Positions 1 through 9,646 of a stretch of DNA of 17,065 nt are shown one piece after another. This stretch comes from Lasiodiplodia sp. COLG20 (taxonomy: Eukaryota > Ascomycota > Dothideomycetes > Botryosphaeriales > Botryosphaeriaceae): contig VNWV01000074.1 of the NCBI GenBank assembly GCA_009801085.1, positions 1-17,065 of the forward strand, given 5' to 3'. Both the position numbers and the translations under genes were made by a program. Under the pieces are notes generated by a model. That model did no database searches. It was not told the DNA's origin and saw only the letters and a list, made by a program, of their open reading frames with translations. Each line of letters opens with the position of its first letter. Positions within the stretch are counted from its first letter, which is position 1.

Positions 1-454
1 ATGGAATCCGTGACGCACGTCCGCACGCGCGGTCTCTTCCAAATCACGCAATGCACATCGTAAGCATAGCCACCTTTCCCTTCCGACGACCCTTCGAAAA
101 ATAGCAAAAGGGCGGGCGGGGGGAAACATACGAGTGAACCAAAAGGGCAGCACTGACGATGAGACAAAAATAAGCTACAATGGCGAATCCGGCGACTGCG
201 ACACCTCGCGCTTCCACATCGGGCCGGGCATCACGTTCCGCAACCACACGGGCACGACGACGGCGACCGAGGCGGCAGATCTCCAGTGCTCGGCCGACGC
301 GGACGGCTGCGACGGCGTCGAGATCAGCGGGATAGATGTGACGATCGTGGGCAGCAACGGCACGGTCGTGGACGGGTATGAATGTAGTAATGTCGAAGAA
401 CCGACCGTCGGGTTCGTTTGTGACGATGAGGAAGAGGATGATGGGGACCAGTGA
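1..454 (+). CDS. Glycoside hydrolase family 28 (exopolygalacturonase-type pectinase), 3' end only
   Basis: Partial gene that begins before the window. Exon <1-59 joins exon 175-454 across a 115-nt intron (60-174; donor GTAAGC, branch-like CTGAC near 153, acceptor AAG). Splicing restores a continuous reading frame reading QITQCTSYNGESGDCDTSRF, followed by FRNHTGTTTA and a Cys-rich end (DLQCSADADGC, GYECSN, GFVC). This matches the C-terminal strands of the GH28 right-handed beta-helix, after the catalytic NTD/DD/GHG/RIK motifs, which must lie upstream. GH28 enzymes are secreted and cleave galacturonic-acid linkages in pectin. The exo-type call rests on the Cys pattern and is an inference. 112 residues are visible, with N-glycosylation sequons at NHT and NGT. 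The protein ends in an unusual acidic tail (DDEEEDDGDQ) after the last Cys. The ATG at base 1 is an internal codon, not the start. Confidence 0.82.
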
Positions 455-795
455 TGGACGACTGACGTTATATGCCTTGTCTGGATGGTGCAGGTCTGAG
501 ACGGGGTATCGCTGATGATTGACAGAGAGAGGAGGTTCTCATGAAGTTTGCAAATAGTCTCGGTTTATTATTACCATTTCGAGTATCTATTCACATGGGC
601 TACACAGTTGAAGATAGCTCTAACACAGTAGGTCCTCAATTGATTACAATTCTAGTCCAGAAGTTAACAAACATGTCACTCTAGTGACTGAGACTTGGTG
701 TATACGCATAGACAATCTTTATTACACACCAATCATGAAACTCGTATACAACATTCCGCATTAAAGGATGCATAGTAATAAGTATCCAAGGCAGC
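455..795. other. Convergent 3' intergenic region
   Basis: 341 bp between the stop codons of the GH28 gene (+) and the SRP receptor gene (-). There is no ORF of note and the sequence is AT-richer than the flanking genes. It should hold both 3' UTRs, which may overlap. Confidence 0.6.
718..723 (-). terminator. Candidate polyadenylation signal AATAAA for the SRP receptor gene
   Basis: A canonical AATAAA hexamer on the minus strand, starting 73 nt beyond the last base of the SRP receptor stop codon. Fungal signals are loosely defined, so this is a candidate based on motif and position only. Confidence 0.4.
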
Positions 796-2931
796 CTAGC
801 TCATCAACAAATTCGTCGCCCACGACACGTTCAGCGTCCTCAGATCACTGTAGTGCTGACCCGTACCCAAAAACACGACCGGGATGCCCGTGGCGTGGAC
901 CATCGACACCAGCGTTCCAACCATGTCTCCCACGGTGTCGCACTTGCTGATAATAAAGCCGTCCAGCTTCCTGCCCGTGCCGAAACTGGCGTTGAAGTTG
1001 CGTGCCTGTGCAACCGAATCGGTACCGACGAGCGCCTCACCGACCATAAGGATCTTGTCCGGGTTGGCCAGCTTGGCGAACTTCTCAAGCGAAGACATGA
1101 GACGCTGGTCGTTGTGGCGGCGACCGGCAGTGTCGATGAGAACGACATCGTACGGGGTCGCCGGGGAGCTGGCATGCTTGACGGCATCGGCGGCGATGTT
1201 GGCTGCGTCCTTGCCGTATCCGCGCTCGTACAGGTCTACGCTACCGCCTTCACGCGCGGAGAGTTCTTGAAGGTTGCGCACATGGACGCGTAGCTGCTCG
1301 ACAGCACCACTACGGAAGGTATCGGCCGCGACAACAAGGACGCGGAACTTGTTTTGCAGGAGGAAGTAGCAGATCTTGGAGAGGTTGGTCGACTTGCCAA
1401 CGCCGTTGACACCTACAATAGAAATGACGTAGGGACGAGGGCTTTGCATGGAGAGAGCAGAGGGTTGGTTGACGTTTTGAATGGCGCGGAGGAGATCCAG
1501 GGATGTTGTAGGCGTAAGGATTTTGCGGAGCGCGGACTCCATGCTGTTGCGAATGGTTGTCTCCACACCTGAGAACACTGTTAGTAGAGCCTTTACCGCC
1601 AAGGTGACGATTGACTTACTGGTGAAACTGCTGGTCTTCACGCCAATAAGATCCTGCTCGACGCTCTCGCACAGCCTGACTGCGGCCTCGCGAGCGACGT
1701 TCTTCTTCAGCAAATGGTCTTCCATACCCTTCAGCGGCTTTGCCAGATCCTCCTTGGTGAGCGTCTTTCCGCCAACGACATTCCTGAACAAGCCACCGAT
1801 CGCTCCAATACTGGAGCCCACCAAGCCACTGGGCGCAGCTTGTGTGCTCTTTTCCCTCTTGGCATTTGCTGCCGCAATAATCTCATCCATCTCTTCGTCC
1901 AAATCTTTCAAGACAAATTCACCCTTTCCGGTTCTCTTGCCCCAAGACGATGAGTCCACTGCCTCAACTGTACTGGCTGCTGGTGCCTCAGCGTCAACAG
2001 AATGTGTGGAGTAGTCCAACTGGGTATCATCTTCCTCGTCCGCGGCACCAAATTCGTCCCACTTCCTTCCCTTCTTTGCGGAACCTTTTCCTGCCGTGGT
2101 CCGTCTAGCGGGGGACTCGTCGCCCGACGAGACGGGTGCAGATGACATGGCAGCCTTCTTCTTTGCGCGGCGCGATTGTCTCGGCCCACCCTTGGCGGCC
2201 AGCAGGTGGTTGTTGACAGCAGGCGAGCTGGGACGCGAGGTATCGGGCGTTGCTACGGGCGTAGCATCAGTCGATGTGTTATTATCGCTGAACATAGGCT
2301 TCGGCGTAGCTATCAGAGGGCGATTAGCTCATTATGCATGTCGTGACACCAAGTGAAGTACTCACGCTTGCGCAGGCCCGGCATGGGAGGAGGCACATCC
2401 TCATCATGATCGGTGCCAGAGCTGGAAGGCGGCGTGAACTCAGCAACGGTGCTGACCGAGGACTCCAGGTTGCGCAGGGAATCGGCGTGTGGCTCCAGCT
2501 CCTGCACCTGGCGGTCGAAATAGTCGTCAAAAGGACAATTGAGGGCCGCGGTGTTGCGCTTCTTGAGCTGGTCCTTGTACAGCTCGGTAAACAGAGCGCG
2601 CACGTTGTCCAGCAGCTTGTCTATCCACGTAAGGTGAACCAGTGACTGGTACACAGCCTGCGCCTACATTAACACCGGAGACAACGGGAAGACAACGAGC
2701 ACTTACGACAAAAATTAGGCCAAAGTCCTTTGCTGTTGTCCACTTCAGGGTGTAGCCGTCGCGCTTGAAGGTGGGTTTTTGGGTGGCGTTCTGGTCATCG
2801 GTGGCCACATTGCGCTCTTCGATAAAGACCTCGCGGATCAGGGCGTCGACGGTTTTGGGGTTGACGGGCGCGTACTTCTTGGACCAGAGCACGACGCCCG
2901 AGGTCGAGAGCACCTCGAACGAGTCGAGCAT
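796..2931 (-). CDS. SRP101: Signal recognition particle receptor subunit alpha (SR-alpha)
   Basis: Docks SRP-ribosome complexes at the ER membrane through its SRP-type GTPase, together with the SR-beta anchor. Exons on the minus strand are 2931-2707, 2657-2366, 2309-1620 and 1568-796, giving 1,980 nt and 659 aa, near the usual fungal length. The N-terminal SRX/longin-like domain starts MLDSFEVLSTSGVVLWSKKY. A charged low-complexity linker runs from about residue 170 to 325, followed by the N and G domains. G motifs are visible: G1 GVNGVGKST (455-463), G2 DTFRSGA (485-491), G3 DTAGR (548-552), G4 SKCD (610-613) and G5 GTGQHY (637-642). Introns are 49, 56 and 51 nt. The 51-nt one is stop-free and in frame, so a naive ORF call reads through it; removing it restores the family motif SSFTSVETTIRN. 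The gene is divergent from YIF1. The start matches the family N-terminus and no other ATG lies between it and YIF1 on this strand. Confidence 0.96.
1569..1619 (-). other. Stop-free 51-nt intron 3 of the SRP receptor gene
   Basis: Donor A|GTAAGT at 1619, branch site ACTAAC, acceptor CTCAG ending at 1569. The length is a multiple of three and no stop lies in frame, so retention would insert 17 residues in the N-domain region (after SSFTS). The strong splice signals and the restored family sequence show it is an intron. Confidence 0.9.
2310..2365 (-). other. Intron 2 of the SRP receptor gene
   Basis: 56 nt, donor C|GTGAGT at 2365, branch-like GCTAATC, acceptor ATAG ending at 2310, phase 1. It joins GLRKR to a Pro-rich linker read as TPKPMFSDNN. 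The ATG just after the junction is an internal Met. Confidence 0.88.
2658..2706 (-). other. Intron 1 of the SRP receptor gene, with tandem acceptors
   Basis: 49 nt, donor GTC|GTAAGT at 2706, phase 0. The acceptor CAG ending at 2658 gives GLIFV-AVYQSLVHL, the usual family sequence. An alternative TAG six bases earlier (ending at 2664) is also in frame and would add Ala-Gln. Confidence 0.88.
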
Positions 2932-3147
2932 GGCGGGCGGCGTGGGCGGAAGGTTGGCGGAGAAGCAGCGGTGGTGTTGGTTTCTCCGCAGACGCGCGAT
3001 GATGCGGACGGGCTTGGGCGGCGCCGCTGCCTCTCCGAGAGGTCAAGCCACGACACGCAGTCGCAAGGCAAACTCCAGCAACCACCTCCCACCCCACGAC
3101 CTCCGACCACCCGCCCGCGCCCGTCAATCCCTCGTTACCTGCTCGCC
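2932..3147. promoter_or_regulatory. Shared divergent promoter between the SRP receptor gene and YIF1
   Basis: 216 bp separate the two start codons. The YIF1-proximal half (about 3060-3147) is strongly C/T-rich on the + strand, typical of fungal 5' leaders. Neither strand shows a clear TATA box. On the minus strand there is no ATG in the interval; on the plus strand the only ATGs are two at about 2999-3004. Confidence 0.7.
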
Positions 3148-4417
3148 ATGCAGCGCCCGACGTACGCGCCCGCACACTCGCCGCCGCTGCACCACCCGGT
3201 GCCCCAGCAGTAAGCTCGCCCACAGCTCCCCTCGCCCAGCCCGGAAGCCAGCTGCTCACGAAAATACTCCAGCATCAGTCAAGTCCCCAACCTCCGCAGT
3301 CCTCCGCCGCCGCAATCGCAACAGCAAGCCCAAGCGAACTCATATGGATACCCGCAACAGCCCCAGCCGCAAGGCGTCTCGGGCTTTATGCACCCGGCGT
3401 TCGGCGGCATCATGAACGACTCGACTGCCCAGATGGGCTTCCAGGTCGGCAAGAGCGCCGTCATGGCCGGCCACGAGTATATGGAGCAGAATGTCAGTAA
3501 TTGCCCCGTGCTCGGTTCGGGCCTCTGGACGAAGCATGGCTGACGATCCAGCGCGCAGTTTAACCGCTACGTGAACGTCAGCGCCCTGAAGCACTACTTC
3601 AATGTTAGCAACTCCTACGTCGTTAATAAGCTCTACCTGGTACTGTTTCCCTGGCGTCACCGGCCGTGGGTGCGCCAGAACCAGGATGGCTTCTTCCTGC
3701 CCCCGCGCGAAGATATCAATAGCCCGGACATGTACATTCCAGGTATGTCGCACCAGCTCCGCCCTAGGAGCGCAGCAGAGCTGACATTAATCCTTGCTGC
3801 AGTCATGGCTTTTGTGACGTACATCCTTCTCTCCACCCTCCTCGCCGGTCTCCGCGGTGCATTCCACCCAGAGTTGCTCGGTTTGACAGCAACCACCGCT
3901 TTCGTTGTCGTCATATTTGAGATCTTGGGTTTGAAGCTTGGATGCTACCTGCTCAGCATCAGCAACGAATCTCAGCTTCTGGATCTGGTCGCTTATTCCG
4001 GCTACAAGTTTGTTGGCGTCATTGTCACCCTGGTCGTGGCCGAGATCTTCAACAGAGGCGAGGGTACTGGCGGTGCCATCGGCTGGACTATTTTCCTCTA
4101 CACTTTCTTCGCGAACGCCTTTTTCTTGGTGAGTGCAACTTCACAGTTTCATCCTATTTTACTCTGCGTATCGACTGCGAAAGCGCAAGGCATAGAAAAC
4201 CAGACATGCTGACCTTGACTAGCTCCGTTCGCTGAAGTATGTCCTTCTCCCGGATCAGTCTCCAAACACCAGCAGCGGCGCCAGCTACACGGTCGCGAGA
4301 GCACAGCGCAACCGCCGCACCCAGTTCCTCTTCATCTATTCGTACATCGTGCAGTTTGTCTTCATGTGGATCCTCAGCCGCCAAGACTCCAGCAGTGTTA
4401 AAGCTGCCAAGGTCTGA
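3148..4417 (+). CDS. YIF1: Yif1 family protein (Yip1-interacting factor, ER-Golgi transport)
   Basis: Multi-pass protein of ER-Golgi COPII vesicles that partners Yip1 and Ypt-type Rab GTPases in vesicle docking and fusion (family knowledge). Exons 3148-3209, 3273-3492, 3559-3742, 3803-4128 and 4223-4417 give 987 nt and 328 aa. Introns are 63, 66, 60 and 94 nt. The cytosolic N-terminus is Pro/Gln-rich (VPNLRSPPPPQ). The family hallmark FNRYVNVSALKHYFNVSNSY starts at residue 95, followed by LFPWRHRPW. About five hydrophobic segments follow: roughly 157-172, 180-206, 214-237, 247-268 and 298-315. The tail is short (QDSSSVKAAKV). The start gives the shortest leader in a C/T-rich context, and an immediate in-frame TAA at 3211 forces splicing after 20 codons. 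The gene is divergent from the SRP receptor gene. Confidence 0.95.
3210..3272 (+). other. Intron 1 of YIF1, with tandem acceptors
   Basis: 63 nt, donor GTAAGC at 3210, branch-like CTCAC, acceptor CCAG ending at 3272. A second in-frame acceptor (CAG ending at 3278) would drop two residues (Ile-Ser). The choice between them is uncertain; the upstream one is used in the CDS given here. Confidence 0.75.
3493..3558 (+). other. Intron 2 of YIF1
   Basis: 66 nt, with a weak donor GTCAGT at 3493 and acceptor CGCAG ending at 3558. It contains an in-frame TGA, so it must be removed. Splicing joins YMEQN to FNRYV, the invariant family sequence. Confidence 0.88.
3743..3802 (+). other. Stop-free 60-nt intron 3 of YIF1
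   Basis: Donor G|GTATGT at 3743, branch-like GCTGACAT, acceptor CTGCAG ending at 3802, phase 1. The length is a multiple of three with no in-frame stop. Retention would insert 20 residues immediately before the first transmembrane helix. Removal gives DMYIP-VMAFVTYILLS, as in the family. Confidence 0.9.
4129..4222 (+). other. Intron 4 of YIF1
   Basis: 94 nt, donor TTG|GTGAGT at 4129, branch-like GCTGAC, acceptor ACTAG ending at 4222, phase 0. It joins NAFFL to LRSLKYVLLP inside the fourth hydrophobic region. Confidence 0.88.
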
Positions 4418-5550
4418 TAAGATTGAAGAACCCACGAGAGTTCATATATTGAGCCCAAATGTCATTCATCAATCACTGCCTTTAGTAACAGCTTGAGCAA
4501 AGAGGGACGTTGATCCTGTTCACCCCCTCCCGGCTCTTTTTCGTGGTCCAAACAATCCATAGCAATGGAGGTTAGATGGTGGCCAAATTATGTATGAGAT
4601 AAACGAAAGAGAAGACAAGGACGATGCGGAGTACCCGGACTCTTCTTGCCACAAAATGTTGAGGATGTCAGAGGATAGGAAGATAGGTTGTAGGAATAAT
4701 AGAAATTCTAATGTCAAAGGACCTGTCGGCCAATCAAGAATTAGCAGCAAAATACGCGCAATATGTCTTGATACAATCACTCCCTTAATCCTTCCTCTTG
4801 CATCTTTGGGAGGTAGATGTCGCGCTACTTTAAAAGCAAGTCACCCATGCCTTTTTGGAGACTTACCCACATGTTTGTCTAAATCTAGTAAGACATCAAG
4901 CCTAGTAGAAAAGAGAATATACTTACCTCAACAAAACAATCAAAATGAAAAGGGCGCTCACGAAAAAGAACCGTCACGGCAGTCTTTCTTCCTCGGGTCG
5001 TTTCACGTCATACGGCTCCCGTCTGCAGACCGCATCACCAGTTCAAACGTTCTCCCCAAGTTCCAAGTTCCACCAGCCTCGGGGTGCGGCGCAACGCGGT
5101 GGTCGTGGTGTGATATTCTCCCCACCAACCTCTCCCCATCATGCACCCCCCGCAAAACCCCGAGAAATCACCCCCCTTTTCCCCAATTTCTCCTTGCCCT
5201 GCTCTACCCGCACCCGTCACCGGGTCACTAGCCACTACGTATGTATCTCTCCACAACAACACAACAACGCCCGGGCCGTCAGCTCGTTCCCCTCCCTCCA
5301 CCGGAGGCCGAGACCGATTCCGAGATCGAAATCTTTTATCCTACTACGTCATGCTCATCCCACATTCCTTCCAAACAACTCATCCGTTTCTCACCACCTA
5401 ACGCTCGCACCAACCATCCTCCCATCATCACCCCTCATTTCCCCTTAGCCTTGGCCTTTTTGGTTCCCCGGGAATAGCCCGCGCAAAATGCGGTGATCCA
5501 GATCTGGAGACCACACGGGGTATGTGGCGTGCGGCGGCGGCGTGCGGTCA

Positions 5551-5568
5551 TCGTCGTCGTCGTCGTCG
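5551..5568. repeat. Trinucleotide microsatellite (TCG)6
   Basis: Six perfect TCG units in a GC-rich non-coding context. Confidence 0.85.
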
Positions 5569-5876
5569 CCGGCCTCCGCCCGCCGTCGTCCGGAGGGGGT
5601 GGTCGTCGTCCCATCTCCGGCAGCCGCCACACATCGGAGTCGGCGTCGTCCGCCGCACACCCGCACTTCGTACGAAAGAAAAGTATTCTGCCCATCATCT
5701 GTGCGGCCCATCTGAGATCTGGATCGATGATTTTGGGACCGGATCATGCATGCAGCCTCATCCTAACCAACCCGGCCGAAGGGGGCGCGGCGCGGGAAAG
5801 GGTTACGGTGGCGGGGGCGGCGACGGGCGGCGACGGACGGCGGAGGCGGAATGATGAGCCGCGCGGCGGCGAAACG

Positions 5877-5889
5877 AAAAAAAAAAAAA
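5877..5889. repeat. Homopolymer run of 13 A
   Basis: Thirteen consecutive A on the + strand within a GC-rich stretch. No target-site duplication or ORF was seen that would make it a retroposon tail. Confidence 0.8.
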
Positions 5890-6828
5890 GATTATTTCTC
5901 ACAAACGAAGCCTTGGCAAGATGCCGGTAAATGTATGACTGGCTGGGCAGGGCAGGGTTGGTGAATGGGGTGAACGGTGACCTGTCATTTTCTGCCACAC
6001 ACACACACATCCCACTTCCCAACCATGACATGGAATCGATGAATCATTCTTGCGTGCCCGGAAAACTCATCCCTCCCGGTGACTCTGTTGGGAAAAATTA
6101 TTTCGAGTCACTTGCAGACGGCAGAAAGATTGGATCAGGATGTAGATCGAGGGCCTTCTCTTCGCCCTCGCTATGCAATCATTCGATTTCAACTGCTAAT
6201 ACTACATCCTCCACTTGTTCCCTTACACGACTAGCTCCCCAAACATCCCTCCCTCCAACTCTGCCTTTTCGGGCAAAAATGGAAGAGAAAGGAAGTTCCG
6301 AGCCAGTCCTACCGCTATTCAACTCGTACTAAAAACTATCTACGTTCCACCTCAAACCTCCCACTCCATCCGCAACCATGGTATCGGCCATTTTTGTTTG
6401 TGGTATTGTGATATGTTGCGTGTCCAGTAGAAAAACAAAGCAGAATTCCCCCCTCCCTTTCGCTGTGATTCGTGTAGACGATAGGTGTCCTGAAAAATAG
6501 TCGGACTGTGGTATTCGAAAAGGGAATCCGTAGACCCTTTCAGCCAAACAAGATAAACTCCGTTTCCCAACTCCGGACCCCGTTGTTTGAGCAAAGCCTC
6601 GAATCATTGAAGCAACAAAGTGAAAAGGCCAACAATACCTCCCATGGAATGAATAGCAGAACAAAGCAATAAAATGAACGGACTTGAAGCATAGCAAAAA
6701 CGAGGTTAAATGATGTAATAAGAAGGGCAAGAGGGTGAAGTGTATAAGGATTCAGTGACTCAATGTACATGACTGCTTTGCAGTCAATTGTGAACAGAAT
6801 CGGCGTGCGCGGTGAGTAGCAGGAGGAT

Positions 6829-9027
6829 CTAGATGATGCCCTCCCACATGCCGGGGCCAGCCCTCGCTTGGAGGACCTGCGCAACTTCGCTGGCACAGCA
6901 GGCCCTCTTCCTGCCGAGATCCTTCTGCACCGGGCGGCGGACTTCCGGAACGACAGTGAATGGCGACTGCAGCGCCTTCATGTCAAAGGTCGACGAAGGC
7001 GTTCTCCCGCCAGGGGTATGAAGCAGGAATGAAGAAGCAAGGCTGCGGTCGGGGACGATTCCCGGAGTGCGTTGAAGTACAGAAGGGTCAAGGGTAAGAA
7101 GAGTTTCTGCTGCGAGCTTCTCGGGGTTGACGAGATCGCGCACGTTCTGCTGCAGCGTCATATCCGCGGATGATCTGCATCGCTTGCGACCCTTGGCCAC
7201 CTCCTCAGAACGAGTGTTAGGCGAGACATTCTCGGTCTGTTGGAAGGGGACCGGAGTGGGCTCCGACGCGTCATTGATATGAAAGCCCTCCAAATCGGGC
7301 GACGAGAGAGATTCGCTAGGAACAATGGTCGGAACAGCCTCGGAGCTCTCCTTTTCCTTCTGCTGCACCGGGTAGGGCAGGCCCGCATTGCGGCAAGTCG
7401 CCAATTTCGCCAATTTGGCGTTCGGCGCCCAAGCGGCAGACGAGACCGAAGAAATCGAAGAGGCACGAGACGAGCGGGACGAGTTGTCCGAAACCATTGA
7501 ATCGGGCGAAGATGACGAAGAGGTCGTCGACGCCGCGAGCGAAGGTCGCCGTCCGGAGAATTGGTAGGCCTCCAAGCCGTTGAAGCGAGGAGTAGGTGTC
7601 CACTGGTCAAGAGTGCAACGAGCAGACATCATGTTCTGATGATGGGCCATGGCAGCGCACATGGATGGGCGCCTCGATCCCATAGAGGCCACACTCACTG
7701 CAGGAGTGTTGCTCACGGTAGACTGAGGAGTCATTTGCGGCGTGGGGAGCGGTCCCAGGCGGGACAGCATTGGCGCAGGCGGAGTCATGTCCACCGTGGG
7801 CTCAAGGCAGAAGGCAGTGGCCTTCGTGCGGGAAGCTTGCATGCTTTCTTGAAGCCACGACTCGCGCACCGGAGAAGTAGCAGCCGGAGGCGGGGGTGGG
7901 GTCAGACGCTTCGGAATGCAGATCTGAACAGAGTTCCTGCGGACGACATCAAACGTATCAAGCTCAGGAGTGAGCATTGGAATGAGGGTCTTCCAATCGT
8001 GCATTCCGAGGTGCATCTGAGGGGCACCGGGCGAAGGTGGGGGGTGAGAAGAAGGCGCCGCCCGAAGGACGATCGCCTGCCACCGTTCGAAAATCGGGTC
8101 GGTGATGTGAAGCTTCCAGTTCACGGCCTTGAGGAAAGCCATTTCATTCGTGTTGATTTCGCTGACCTTGAGGCCAGAGATCTTGCTCCATGCGCGAGCC
8201 GAGTAGTTCCTGTCTTGCAGATATTTGGAGGCCAAAATCAACGCGGCAAGAAACATGCGTCTGCCGCACTGCAGGGCGCGGACAGACTGATCTTCGGGCT
8301 GCTCCATGGTGAAGTCAATCCTGGGCACATGGGCCTTGATGAGGATCAAGTAGTACAGAGCAACCTGGAGAGTCGAGTAGCTGGTCCGCGAGCGGCGGAG
8401 GGTCTCTTGGATGAAGGTCCGGAGAGGAAGGACACCACGGCCAGACACGCGCTCAGTAGCACAGGTCGGCACGGAGAGCGGCCAGATCACCTCCACCATT
8501 TGGGTAGCAGAATCTTCGACGGAGAGTCACCTTAGCGTGCGGTCGAGTGAAATTCGGAGGCGGCGGGTAGGCTTACCGACAAGGCTGTCAACAAACTTGA
8601 CAGTGCGCTCGCTTTGGCGAACAAGGGCCGGGGGCACACGGCAGTTGGCAGCAGTGGGGCATCTGCGGGGGTTCTGGCGCATGTCTGCAGGCACAGGAGC
8701 GTCGATCGACCTCAAGGAGGGGAGAGAGCTTTGGCTCTCACACCAGCGCGAGATCTGGGAACGGGTGATGCCTCCATTGGAGGCAATGGGCTCGGGCACA
8801 GCCGCGCATCCATTGGGACGAACGGAGGTGGCAACGTGGGAGCGAGGCCACGAGTCATCAGAATCCCAACCTCGGTGTCCGGAGCTGGAGGCCGAGGATT
8901 GGGAGGATTGGGAGGAAACGGCATCTAGGGAGAATACCGACGAGGTAGAAGAGGAGGCAGAGGATGAAACGGAGGATCCGTAGGGATGCGTAACATCTTG
9001 GCTCGGGAAGGGAAATTCGCAACCCAT
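6829..9027 (-). CDS. PCL/Pho80-type cyclin (Pho85-family CDK partner)
   Basis: Predicted regulatory subunit of a Pho85-type cyclin-dependent kinase. Exons 9027-8577 and 8513-6829 (minus strand) give 2,136 nt and 711 aa. The N-terminal 60 residues are very Ser-rich. The cyclin box spans about 141-296 and shows RTVKFVDSLVDSATQMVEVI, TSYSTLQVALYYLILIK, RRMFLAALILASKYLQDRNY, WSKISGL and EINTNEMAFLKAVNWKL, the conserved helices of the Pcl/Pho80 group. The C-terminal 400 residues are low-complexity, with many SP/TP sites (TPQMTPQ, WTPTPRF, HTPGGRTPS), plausible CDK targets. It is much longer than yeast Pcl proteins. A Pcl5-like or Pcl1/2-like identity is possible, but I cannot decide which. No other ATG exists on this strand for 724 nt upstream, so the start is firm unless a distant 5' exon exists. 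The context CAACATGG is favourable. Confidence 0.92.
8514..8576 (-). other. Intron of the cyclin gene
   Basis: 63 nt, donor G|GTAAGC at 8576 and acceptor GAAG ending at 8514, phase 1. The intron carries an in-frame TGA (8529-8527), so it must be spliced. Removal gives FVDSLV-DSATQMVEVIWP, continuous through the first cyclin helix. Confidence 0.9.
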
Positions 9028-9646
9028 GTTGGAAAAGTAAGAAACGCCTGGGTATACTAACCGAGATCCAGTATGAAAACCGAAGAGAGTGAGAAGCAGA
9101 TTCGCTTTTAGTTGCGACTACTTTTGTTTAGGCAGAACCTGATAGGTCGAATGCTTTTGCGAGGTCGTGGGGTGACCTGCGAGATTTACCGATGAGAAGA
9201 ACCAACGAAAACCCGCGCGTCGTGTGATTTGGCAGACGACGGTAGTTCTCGGGTGCCTTCCTGGAATGGAAATATAGATTCCTGTGTCCCGAAGATTGCC
9301 AAAAGCTCGTGACAGCGTGTGGAGGTGGTTACGCTTTCAGTCCTTGCGAGGGTGTTGGAGCAAGCGTGGAATCCGTTATCGTAATCGTGGAGGGCAGAAC
9401 CGAGGGGAGATGCGGGTGGTTATGATGCAGTCGACAGTCTAGCTTTGCAGCTGGGGCTTGCGGTCGGTGTAGAGTGGCCAACTGGCGCCCAGAGCTTCAG
9501 CCGTGAGAAGAAGAAATCCTCCAGTCACCGTCAGCTGCAGATATCACCAGAACAAGACGTCTTCCTGAACCGTCGCAATGCACTTCGAGCAGCTGTACGG
9601 GGCGCGGGCCGTCGCAAAGCTGATGTGTACCGAAGGAGTGCGGGAT
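9028..9646 (-). promoter_or_regulatory. ATG-free 5' leader of the cyclin gene
   Basis: 619 nt between the uORF2 stop and the cyclin start codon. I read every line for CAT on the + strand and found none, so the cyclin strand has no ATG here. The ATG-free stretch continues to 9751 in total. The complementary strand of 9028-9751 has 11 ATGs. The asymmetry suggests this DNA is transcribed as a leader under selection against upstream start codons. A spliced leader intron inside it cannot be excluded. Confidence 0.6.

Larger units (their letters stand above)
4418..6828. other. Long intergenic region without a recognised gene
   Basis: 2.4 kb between the stops of YIF1 (+) and the cyclin (-), so it must carry both 3' UTRs. 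The ORFs here are short to medium, compositionally biased and carry no recognised motif. Visible features are a C/T-rich stretch on the + strand at about 5100-5460, a TCG repeat at 5551-5568, a 13-base A run at 5877-5889 and a short CA repeat near 5997-6009. Two perfect GTAAGT motifs on the minus strand (4926 and 4866) have no associated ORF. Confidence 0.55.

Noticed and set aside
1..63. ATG at base 1 as the start of a small gene ending at a TAA at 61-63
   Set aside because: The TAA lies inside the GTAAGC splice donor. The frame joins the downstream exon to give a GH28 C-terminus, so the ATG is internal.
796..2295. 499-aa single-exon version of the SRP receptor
   Set aside because: It reads through the 51-nt intron and lacks the SRX domain. 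The spliced four-exon model restores family sequence at every junction.
2932..3147. Unfolded-protein-response element in the SRP receptor/YIF1 promoter
   Set aside because: A CACGACACGCAG stretch is loosely similar, but it does not match a published UPRE well enough to call.
4590..5231. 213-aa plus-strand open frame after YIF1
   Set aside because: No recognisable motif, and the composition follows the local C/T-rich DNA. It lies where the YIF1 3' UTR should be. It remains possible but is unsupported.
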